Origin: Podila epigama
Lineage: Eukaryota > Mortierellomycota > Mortierellomycetes > Mortierellales > Mortierellaceae
Assembly: GCA_015679605.1 (NCBI GenBank)
Contig: JAAAVE010000910.1
Location: 627-12,114, forward strand
Length of the DNA: 11,488 nt
Direction: 5' to 3'
Part shown: one piece after another, positions 1 through 8,135 of the stretch
Position numbering within the stretch: position 1 is the stretch's first letter
How the letters are laid out: each line of letters begins with the position of its first letter
The notes under the pieces: model-generated
Databases searched by the model: none
What the model saw: only the letters and a program-made list of their open reading frames with translations
What the model was told of the DNA's origin: nothing
Translations under genes and position numbers: made by a program

Positions 1-3000
1 TGAGTGGCCACGGCTTGGGTTTGGGAAATGGCGGTGGTGGCGGTGGTGGTGGTGTCCTCACGAGTCGCATGCCGCCCTCGGTCAACATGGGACCCGAGGG
101 CACACCCAAGCTTGGTCAGACATGGGAGGTGACGCTGGAGCGGTCTATTCGAGCCATTGTATCCATTACAGCAAACCATGTCCGAAGCTTTGACACAGAG
201 ACATCGGGTAAGTGCAATGAAGAGGCGGGGCTAGATTGACAAGGAAAAACTATGACGACAGAGGGTCATCAACCAAATTGTTCGACACTAGTCTCTTTCT
301 CTTTTTTGCAAACGCTGCATTTGTTCAACATCCATCCTCATACCATCTCCCATCAACCTTCCCACTGTCACTCCTCTACCTCAATACATGTCACCATTCT
401 TCTGAACAGTCCCCCTTTTTTTTTTTTTTTTTGCAAAAAGATTTTTTTTTTCTTTTTTCGTGTCTTGGTCACTCATCGAGTGGGTGTGACCGCGTTTTAT
501 TTCCAACACGAAGCGAATCAACGCGACCAACATGCGAAACACGACAATTTTTTTTTTCTCCATCATCAAAAAAAAAAAAAGGGTTTTGGCGTTGGCGTGC
601 GACTTTCACCCAGGCGATACATCCATGACGCGCCATCTAACAAACTACACTCTTCACTCTTCACTCTTCACAATGATAATGTACAGGTGCTTACTCGGCT
701 ACTGGGTTCCTGGTCGATGCCAAGAACGGTATCATCCTTTCCAACCGACATGTGGTTTCACCTGCGCCCATTCTTGCCCTCGCCATCTTGTCCAACTATG
801 AGGAAGTCGAACTGAAGCCCATCTACCGAGATCCTATCCACGACTTTGGCTTTTTACAATTCGACCCTTCCAAAGTCAAGTTCATGAAACTCGAGGAGAT
901 CCCTCTCAGTCCAGAGCGCGCACGTGTTGGACTCGACATCCGTGTCGTCGGAAACGACGCCGGAGAGAAGCTTAGTATTTTGGCCGGTACCCTCGCCCGT
1001 CTGGACCGTCCAGCACCCGAATACGGTCAGGGCGAATACAATGATTTTAACACGTTTTATCTCCAAGCTGCCTCCTCAACCAGTGGTGGTTCCTCAGGAA
1101 GCCCTGTGTTAGACATTGAAGGACATGCCGTGGCTCTCAATGCTGGTGGAGCCAGCAAGGCCTCTGCTTCATACTACCTGCCCCTTGACCGCGTTAAACG
1201 CGCACTCAAGTATATCCAAGCAGGACAACAGGTGCCTCGAGGTACACTCCAGACCAACTTCGACTACCTGCCCTATGATGAACTTCGCCGTCTCGGACTA
1301 AAGCTAACCATGGAAGAACAAATTCGTCAGCACTTTCCAAATGAGACTGGTATGCTTGTCGTCAAGACTGTCCTCCCCCGAGGCCCTGCTGATGGCAAAC
1401 TGATCCCTGGTGACATTGTCATCCAGTGCAATGATCAGCCAATCGCCAACTTTATTCACCTCTTCACAGTCATTGACGATTCTGTCAACCAGAACGTGAC
1501 ACTCACTGTTGTTCGCGGCTCGAACTCTCAGCTCTTGCGGTTTGACTTTACAGTACAGGACCTCCACTCGATCACGCCAGATCGATTTGTCGAGGTGGGA
1601 GGCGGTATTGTGAATGAGCTCTCGTACCAACTTGCACACTCTTATGGGCAGCCCTGTGGAGGCGTCTATGTCGCGACATCGGGACACATGCTTGCGTCGG
1701 CAAGTGCATGGCGAAAGAGTATCATTGTTGCTGTGAACAACATTCCGACACCCAACCTGGACGCGTTCATTGCAGCCATCGGAACCCTCCCTGATGGCGC
1801 TCGTGTTCCTATTCGATTCTACACTTTACAAAAGGCTTTCAAGGAAAAGATTATGATTATGCATGTCGACCGCCACTGGCACAAGTGTCGTGTAGCTATT
1901 CGGAATGGTGAGTACAAAGCGTGTTTTCTTTATGCTTTGTTGTCCATTTGAGTTTTGTGCTGGAGAGAAATATGGTACGGCATGTTATTCATTCTAATAA
2001 TTCTAACGACGCACTAAAATGAAATAGACAAGACTGGACTGTGGGACTTTACTGACTTGCCACCCCCACCACCATCACAGCCCTACACCCCAGCTACGGC
2101 CATCTACCCCACTATCAACCCTGCTTTACATCCAGCCCCGGTTGTAATGCCTTCATTTGTGGCGATTGACTTTCACCTGCCGTTCTTGGTTGACGGCATG
2201 AAGGCGACACAGTTTTACGGAACAGGACTTGTTGTTTGCACCAACCCACCACTGATTGTCTGCGACCGTGACACGATCCCTATTTCGATCGGTGATATTT
2301 TTATTACATTTGCCAACAGTGTGATTATCCCTGGTCGACTGGTGTACTTGCACCCTCATTATAACTTTGTGGTGCTCACGTACGATGATACGCTGTTGGC
2401 GGACACGCCTGTCAAACCTGCCACCTTCAGCGACAAGCCTCTTTCTCAGGGTGATGAATGTTTCCTCGTTGGTGTGGGCACGGACCAGTCGCCCGTCATT
2501 AAGCGGACGACTGTATCAAATGTGGGCAACATTGGTACACGCGAGTGCTCACCACCCCGTTGGAGAGCCATGAACGTCGAGGGTATCAAGATTGACGACC
2601 CTGTCGGCACCCAGGGCGGTGTCCTCTGTGACCAAGACGGTAATGTCCAGGCGCTTTGGGTCAATTATTCGTCTCAGGACGAGAAGGGCAACGACATTAC
2701 GTTTATGTCAGGTCTTGATGTCTCTGCTGTCAAATCTGTGATCGAGCCCTTCATGCGCGGCGAATATCCTAAGCTGCGAAGTTTGGAGGTTGAATTTTGG
2801 ACGATGCGTATTGCCGCGGCAAGATCGCTTGGTCTTTCAGACGAGTGGGTTCAGCGGATTGAGGCAGATCCTTCATCCAAACATTCGTTGCTCTATGTGT
2901 TGAGTGTTCTGGATGGCACAACAGAGTGTGGCAAGAAGCTCAAGGTTGGAGATATTGTCTTGGAGCTGGAGGGCAAATTCGCCACGGGTATGAAGGACCT

Positions 3001-3948
3001 GGAGCGTGCACGTAACGTGGATTCCGTACACATGGTATGTGGTCATTATAGTTTTGATTTGTTCACTTGCCTCTCTTGCTTTTCATTTGGTCTTTTTTTT
3101 TGTCACCTCTTGTCCCTTGCTGACATGTCCTTTTTTCGTTGTAGACTGTCCTCCGAGAAGGCAAGGAAATTTCAATGACAGTGCCTACAGTACCCATGAT
3201 AGGAACAGATACCAACCGAATTGTAGCCTGGGCTGGCGCGTTGATTCAGATGCCTTACAAGGCCGTTTTGGAGCAAGTTTCGAATGTACCCCAGGGCGTG
3301 TATGTCTCTTGCACACTCTATGGATCACCAGCTTCGACTGCTCTTCGACCAGGTGTTTGGATCACGGAGGTGGATGGTATCCCCATCTCCAGCTTGGATG
3401 AGTTCCTGGACGCTGTTAGGCATCATGAGCACAAGGTTGTCCGGTCGCGTCAAGGATCCTTCTGTGAAGTTGCTTTGAAGCGATTGTCACTTGGCAATCA
3501 TGGCCACCCTAAGCGGTTGTCGGCCACCGTTACCCAACACAACCATTTGTTGGTCCATCCACAGGGCATTCCTAGTTTGGAAGGTGTACAGGTGGTGACT
3601 CCGACACCATCAGTCGCTGCAGCAGCCCCTACTCCCTACGATGCACCGGTGGAGAACTTTGGCAATGATGATGGCAACTATCACCCATACGATAGTACAG
3701 CACCGCCACCAGAACCATTGTCACATTCACCCACGAACCTGGATGTGCCTGTGCCATCTTCACCTACTCTTCCTTCAGATGATGCAGCCCAAGGTGCTGG
3801 TTACATTCGTCTCAAGACTGTCTCACGTTCACAAGCAGTGAATGTGATTGCTATGAAACTTGATCCCGTCTATTGGGAGACATGGCAGTTGTTGCCAGAC
3901 CCGAATCCAGACAGTATTTCAGGATGGGTTCTCGAGGATGTGATCTAA
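1..3948 (+). CDS. NMA111: Nma111/Ynm3-type tandem HtrA-like nuclear serine protease, 5' partial, four exons
   Basis: Exons 1-207, 687-1907, 2028-3034 and 3145-3948 join in frame to 1078 codons plus TAA; the frame is open at the left edge, so the true start may lie outside (first in-window ATG at 69). Known of the family: a nuclear, PDZ-containing serine protease of about 1000 residues; yeast Nma111 is pro-apoptotic and cleaves the IAP protein Bir1. Seen, numbering from the first whole codon: a glycine-rich start (eight Gly, residues 10-17); an active protease half with catalytic His ~90 (SNRHVVSP), Asp ~121 (HDFGF) and Ser ~205 (GGSSGSPV); PDZ-like segments to ~475; then a second, degenerate protease half in which the His motif is lost, the Asp position is Asn ~588 (HPHYNF) and the Ser position is Gln ~671 (GTQGGV), normal for this family; then two more PDZ segments. 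Odd: ~120 Pro/Ser-rich residues (909-1029) interrupt the last PDZ. Identification is secure. Confidence 0.95.
548..580 (+). repeat. T10 / A13 inverted repeat inside intron 1
   Basis: T10 at 548-557 is followed by ten bases and then A13 at 568-580. In the transcript this could fold into an A-U hairpin with a loop of about ten bases. It could also be chance pairing of two homopolymers. Confidence 0.6.
651..671 (+). repeat. Three tandem TCTTCAC copies upstream of intron 1 acceptor
   Basis: Three perfect 7-bp units, pyrimidine-rich, lie 15 bp before the acceptor AG. They may serve as its polypyrimidine tract. Confidence 0.8.
1908..2027 (+). other. Intron 2 of NMA111 (120 bp, phase 1)
   Basis: Donor G|GTGAGT at 1907/1908 and acceptor AAATAG|AC at 2027/2028; CTAAC branch-site candidate at 2003-2007, about 21 bases before the acceptor. 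Splicing yields the conserved RND-x-TG-x-WD stretch that links the two halves of Nma111 proteins, which supports both boundaries. Confidence 0.93.
3035..3144 (+). other. Intron 3 of NMA111 (110 bp, phase 0)
   Basis: Donor ATG|GTATGT at 3034/3035 and acceptor TTGTAG|ACT at 3144/3145, with a T-rich tract in between. Splicing joins the third PDZ segment to its last strand (TVLREGKEI), as expected for a PDZ fold. Confidence 0.93.
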
Positions 3949-3965
3949 ACGTGGTTTTTTTTTCT

Positions 3966-3989
3966 TTTGTCTTTGTCTTTGTCTTTGTC
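3966..3989 (+). repeat. Four tandem TTTGTC hexamers in the NMA111 3' UTR
   Basis: Four perfect copies of a U-rich hexamer begin 18 bp after the stop codon, followed by imperfect copies. This could be a simple repeat or a U-rich protein-binding element; the sequence cannot decide. Confidence 0.8.
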
Positions 3990-4199
3990 TTTGGTTTTCG
4001 TCTTTGCATGGGTATTCGTATATTTTACTTGTTTCATATTTTTTTTTCTTACTTCAACCCCCTTTCAATACAAAATATTATTACTTTTATATTCTCAGGC
4101 ACGACATGACATGTCAACACATTTCTTTTTCTTTTACACATGAAGAGATGATGTACGTTTTGTAGGTTTCTGGTAGAGTAACCACATCAAGGTGGATTT

Positions 4200-4205
4200 T
4201 TTAAT
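4200..4205 (-). terminator. Candidate ATTAAA poly(A) signal of the small minus-strand gene
   Basis: ATTAAA, the common variant of AATAAA, lies about 170 bases after the stop codon at 4372. No canonical AATAAA is present on this strand in the gap. Confidence 0.35.
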
Positions 4206-4371
4206 ATTGGTTTTACTAAATTAAACTAGGGTATAAAAATACAAGATATTACAAGATTGGAGATAAAAAAGGGGAAAAACGGAGAGAATACAGATTACAA
4301 AGGTTACAAAAAAGGACAAGAGAAGAAAAAAGACAGGGGATAACAGCAATTAAAGAGAAAAAAAAAAAGAA

Positions 4372-4842
4372 TTAAGAGGACTCTTGAAGGAGAGAAGGGG
4401 TGAGTGAGATACGAATAGTGCTTCCACGACGTTTTTGCAAGAGCTCATCGAATTGGCGCATCTTCTCGTTCATTTCGACAGGTCCGGTCTTGGTGCCACG
4501 GGTGGCGGCGATGGTATGGGAGGCCGAGGAGAGGGACATCTGTTGTTGTTGCTGTTGTTGTTGGGGCAGATCGAGGCTAAGAGATCGGTGGGCAGAGTCT
4601 GTGACGACAGCGATGGACTTTCGACGCTCACGCAAGAGCTCGTTCTGGACATCCATTGAGGGAGCCATGGAGTGGCGGTAGTGCGCAGGAACGGTAGGGA
4701 CAGGAGGTTGTTGATCTGAGATGGTTTCCATGGCCATGTGTGCCTTTGGGCTAGTGGTTGAGCCGTTGTTGTTGTTGGTGTTGTTGAAGAGGCGGATGAG
4801 AGAGAAGCGCCGGCTGGCTTTGGGAGTTGAAGTGTTGGCCAT
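4372..4842 (-). CDS. Small unknown protein with three RRxS (PKA-type) motifs and poly-Gln
   Basis: An intronless 156-residue frame; I do not know its function. The start is favoured by an A-rich leader directly before the ATG (A7, then AAAC units), good start context and an upstream TATA box. Seen: basic/hydrophobic N-terminus with RRFS (Ser14), an Asn-rich stretch (20-26), a Pro-rich stretch (46-52), RRKS (Ser76), eight Gln (94-101) encoded by mixed CAA/CAG, and a charged C-terminus with helix-like EMNEKMRQFDELLQKRR, RRGS (Ser141) and a hydrophobic end. There is no signal peptide or membrane segment. Known: RRxS/T is the classical cAMP-dependent kinase consensus. Inference: a mostly disordered regulatory protein that may be phosphorylated by PKA or a related kinase. 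The C-terminal third looks most constrained and is where homologues should be sought. Poly-Gln and Asn runs leave a small chance that it is not a gene. Confidence 0.75.
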   Translation of the reverse strand: MANTSTPKASRRFSLIRLFNNTNNNNGSTTSPKAHMAMETISDQQPPVPTVPAHYRHSMAPSMDVQNELLRERRKSIAVVTDSAHRSLSLDLPQQQQQQQQMSLSSASHTIAATRGTKTGPVEMNEKMRQFDELLQKRRGSTIRISLTPSLLQESS

Positions 4843-4930
4843 TTTTTTTGTTTGTTTGTTTGGGTATAATTGATGGATTGTAGGGTGTTTGCTGGATCGA
4901 TGGGATCAGAGAGATCGAAGGGCAATTGAA

Positions 4931-4960
4931 GTGGAGTGGAGTGGAGGTGAGGTGAGGAGT
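4931..4960 (-). repeat. GTGGA / GGTGA repeats in the 5' leader of the small gene
   Basis: Three GTGGA copies are followed by GGTGA units on the plus strand. On the coding strand this is a CT/CA-rich pyrimidine stretch between the TATA box and the ATG, about 90-120 bases before the start. It may be part of the leader or near the transcription start. Confidence 0.6.
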
Positions 4961-5055
4961 GGTGGGATGGGATAGGGGTGGCAGTTTATTTGCTTGTTGG
5001 TAAAGAACAAAATGTAAAAAAAAAAAAGTGGGGGAAGTTGGTGGAAATGGCAGCC

Positions 5056-5063
5056 CTTTTATA
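5056..5063 (-). promoter_or_regulatory. TATA box of the small minus-strand gene
   Basis: TATAAAAG on the minus strand, about 215 bases upstream of the ATG at 4842. A GC-rich patch (GGTGGCGC) sits directly upstream of it. The spacing implies a leader of roughly 180 bases. Confidence 0.6.
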
Positions 5064-5356
5064 GCGCCACCGCTAATGGTCAAAAAAATATGTGGTAAAG
5101 AATGAGTGAATGGAAAACGGGAAGAAAAACAAAAAACAAAAAAAAAAGAGAGTTGTGTCATGGATGCCATGCATTGTTGAGAGCATTATTTTTTTTTTTG
5201 GGATTGAATGTTAGTCATTCAGTCAGTCAATCAAATAGTGTCACTTTGCATTTTGCAAAGCCTGTGTCTACTCAAAGAATCGTCTGCATGGCTGTCTTCA
5301 TGGCTGTCATCTACTCTTGGCAGCGGTTGACCGTCGTTCATTTACCACACAAATCC

Positions 5357-5442
5357 ACATACACACACATACACACATTCACGCATTCACACATTCACGC
5401 ATTCACACACATACACACTTATACACACTTTATACACATACA
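5357..5442. repeat. CA-rich microsatellite with a perfect 16-bp tandem duplication
   Basis: An imperfect CATACA/CACA array. Within it a 16-bp unit (ACATTCACGCATTCAC) occurs twice in tandem at 5375-5390 and 5391-5406. Confidence 0.85.
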
Positions 5443-5816
5443 ATGATATTTACAGACAGCAACCATACACTCATTCTTGACATTGCTCCTCACTGCTACA
5501 CTGTTATACTGGTACAACTGGAGGTCCAGAATGGAAGGGCGAAAAAGAAAATCGAGCTTGTGAGCAATTGGGTCAACAACAACAACAAAAAAAAAATTCC
5601 CCCCCATCGCCATCTTGTTTTGGGTTGAATTCTTTTTTGGGTTTTGGGCCAGGAGACAGATGGATGGATGGTTTGCCTGCAGGCAAGTCAGGGGAAGTGT
5701 TTTATTTTTTTTTCGCTTCGCAAACCTCCATTCAGGTCAGGCTTGACCAAGTCAGGTGGCCAGTCACCGCCTGTTGTTGTTTTTTTCCTTGACGTGAATG
5801 TTTTTGTATGCCCGCA

Positions 5817-5832
5817 TGCGTGCGTGCGTGCG
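5817..5832. repeat. (TGCG)4 microsatellite
   Basis: Four perfect tandem TGCG units, preceded by GCA and followed by TGAGTGCA. Confidence 0.85.
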
Positions 5833-5909
5833 TGAGTGCATGGAGCAAGGTGTGGAGGAACAGGAATGAGTGAAGGGGAAAGGGGTGGTTGCAGGGTGAC
5901 AGCCTCGAT

Positions 5910-5984
5910 GTAAACAAACAGCTAATGCAAGGAGTATGATGATGAATATGGTTGCTGTTAAAAGAAACGCTAATGCGCTAATGC
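5910..5984 (+). promoter_or_regulatory. Forkhead-like site plus three GCTAATGC copies
   Basis: GTAAACAAACA at 5910-5920 fits the forkhead factor consensus RYAAAYA. It abuts GCTAATGC at 5921-5928, and two more copies stand in tandem at 5969-5976 and 5977-5984. A related GCTAATGG sits at 5072-5079, beside the TATA box of the small gene. Clustered, repeated motifs suggest a regulatory site; no gene start is seen close by. Confidence 0.3.
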
Positions 5985-6313
5985 ATCCAAGTCTTGCGCC
6001 ACAACAAACGGTCTAGACAGTGCACATTTTCTTCTCTATGACCTGTCAGAACAAGAACCATTGCTCCGTGAGAAACACGCAAGGCTGCTGCTGCTACTGC
6101 GCTGAGGATGCTCTGCCACTTTGAAAGCAATTGAAATCTAGGAATGGGTCATGGCAAAGGATATTAATACAGTCGCTGGGCTGAGCTCCACATCTGGCGG
6201 TGCTAGGATGATCCTTCAGCATCGCCTTTGACCTGGTTTATTCTTGGTTCTTCACCACACCAGGATTTCAGTTTCGAATGCCGTTGGATTGTCTCTACTC
6301 CTCATTTCAGGGG

Positions 6314-6329
6314 TGCAGACCAGTCTGCA
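6314..6329. repeat. Near-perfect palindrome TGCAGAC-CA-GTCTGCA
   Basis: Two 7-bp arms separated by two bases, in a stretch without other features. It could be a dimer-type protein binding site; no function is assigned. Confidence 0.5.
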
Positions 6330-7312
6330 TCGCATACAATAATTATACATTTGTTCCAAGAATATAACGACAATAATTAGCAAAGGAGAAGAACCGCTAG
6401 AACGAGACATAAACGCTGTACAAAGAAAAACGCCACGTTCTTTTGTGTGTTTCTCCTCGGCGAATTGTCTTCCCCTTGTCTCTCTTTCTTTCTCTCCGCG
6501 ACATTCGTTTATTACGTCGTTTCACAACCACCAGGAGTACATATGGCATGTTGACACATACATACGGCGTTGTCAGTCAGAAACAAAGTGAGTGAATTGG
6601 ATTGAATACAGTAGTTCTGTGGAAACACAAAACAAAACTTTGAAGCAAACAACAACAACAACTTGCAAAAAAAAAAAAATGCTCCCTTTTTTCAGCCAAC
6701 CAAACAAACAACAGGTGAGGCCATCCTGCATGCGCCATGACGGCTTACGCGTAAGTGCGTCTGTTGTCGTGTCTGTTGAGTTCAACAGCAGAGAGGTGTT
6801 GACTGGTTGGCAGCAGGTGTGGCTCTGTCTGGGGTTGAATTGAAAAAAGCAAATAAACTCAACTTATTGCAATTACAGTGTATGGTTGACCATCGTCACT
6901 TTTCCTTCAGCTCACGATTGGTTTATTGTGTGTTGAGGATGAGAGCACTTGTGCAAGTCTACTTTTGACTGGGAAAAGGTGTTGACCTTTTTAGGGTAAA
7001 GAGAGCGATGGGGCAGTGAGAGGGTGAACGAGATGAGAAGGAGGATGGAGTATACCACAAAAGAAGCACACAGCAGAAGCAGGATGGAAGAAAGAACATT
7101 GAGAGAAAAAAACTTTATCAAAGAAAAAAAAAAAACCTGTTGCGCTAGTGGATTGCCCGTACTGTGGTTTCTTTGTTGCAAAATAAAGTGTCGCCTTCTA
7201 AAACCAAAGAAGAGATACCAGGGATACCATATCCAAGGTTGTCGCAAGTGCCACATGGAGTTTCGTAAGCCATGGTGGATGGAGTTTAGAAAAAGCTATG
7301 GCTCGAGCTATG

Positions 7313-7332
7313 TAGGTGTATGTAGGTGTATG
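7313..7332. repeat. Tandem 10-bp repeat TGTAGGTGTA
   Basis: Two directly adjacent copies of a 10-bp unit, with the first bases of a third after them. Simple repeat, no known role. Confidence 0.7.
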
Positions 7333-8106
7333 TACAATACATGAATATACATGCTGCAGCCATGCGGAACATGAGTGCTGACTTTTTGGTAAGGTACTCT
7401 TTCCAATTGACTGTCGTCATTGTTTTTTTGTCTGGAGACGAACTCAAATTTTGGTGCAGCAAGTTTTTTTTTTCTTTGCAGTATGTTGAGTGTTGGGCCA
7501 ACTTGAACTGCAGCGACTGGAAAAAATACACCCGCCTGACCTATTCTTAGCTGCGGTAAATTGTGGAAAGCCACGTTCTTGTCAGACCTCTGGATTGGTT
7601 GTATTTGGGGGTGGTGCAATGTTCCTGTGTACCTCAATGAATCTAGACTAGAATACAGCGTATCCCCCAATTGAGCTTCCCGCCTGCGCTCCTGGTAATA
7701 TTGCTCTTTGCATAATTGACGGGAAAGAAAAAAAAAAAAAGAGATTGCTAGATTCATTTTGAACGTCGTCGAGACTGTTGCAGTCCAATTGCTTTTTCAT
7801 TTCACAATGCTCCCAACCACAGTGTTGCTCCTTTGGTCGCCTGAGGTCATTTGTTCCTGCATCTTTGTTTTAATTTGGAAGCTCGCATTCATGCAACAGC
7901 TCGGACCGTCCTGCAAGATGGACTTCATTTAAGAGACCAACCAGAGCGTTCACACGTCCGTCTAAATGTATCTAAAGAAGAATGAGAGATCTCCGTGGAG
8001 TAAGTAGATGGTCTACATCTATTTCTCGGGCAAGAGGTAGCAAGGCAGTTGAGCAGGGCTTGGATTGGTTGTTTGGTGTATGCATTCCAGGATGCAGACC
8101 ACAGTG

Positions 8107-8135
8107 GAGGGAGGTTGTACAGATGCAACTCCCTC
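8107..8135 (+). other. Stem-loop, about 10 bp with one bulge
   Basis: GAGGGAGGTTG pairs with CAACTCCCTC across an 8-base loop, with one G bulged. A smaller hairpin (TAGATG / CATCTA) lies at 8005-8021. Both fall in an otherwise featureless stretch followed by a T-rich tract, so a small structured RNA is possible but unproven. Confidence 0.3.

Larger units (their letters stand above)
208..686 (+). other. Intron 1 of NMA111 (479 bp, phase 1)
   Basis: Donor G|GTAAGT at 207/208 and acceptor TACAG|GT at 686/687. Joining restores a glycine codon and the expected reading into the protease fold just before the catalytic His motif. A CTAAC branch-site candidate lies at 637-641. It is about four times longer than the other introns here. 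It holds T17 at 416-432, T10 at 442-451, T10 at 548-557, A13 at 568-580 and three perfect TCTTCAC copies at 651-671. Confidence 0.9.
3949..4371. other. Convergent 3' intergenic region
   Basis: This 423-bp gap between the NMA111 stop and the stop of the opposing small gene must hold both 3' ends. It is A/T-rich. For NMA111 there is no AATAAA; the nearest variant is AATACA at 4067-4072. For the opposing gene an ATTAAA variant lies on the minus strand at 4200-4205. If these are used, the two 3' UTRs lie close together or overlap. No gene is seen in it. Confidence 0.6.

Noticed and set aside
236-815. Overlapping plus-strand frames of 130 and 187 residues
   Set aside because: They lie in intron 1 and encode homopolymer Phe/Lys runs; the conserved protease reading needs this segment removed.
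2150-2700. Second protease half lacking His, Asp and Ser as signs of gene decay
   Set aside because: Loss of the triad in the second half is the normal state of Nma111 proteins.
6432-7580. GCCACGTTCTT present at 6432-6442 and 7570-7580
   Set aside because: Several 11-base matches are expected by chance in a window this size, and no gene start is linked to either.
7308-7757. Minus-strand open frame of 149 residues
   Set aside because: Starts in a poly-A tract, has no recognised domain, and overlaps a better splice pattern on the other strand; treated as chance.
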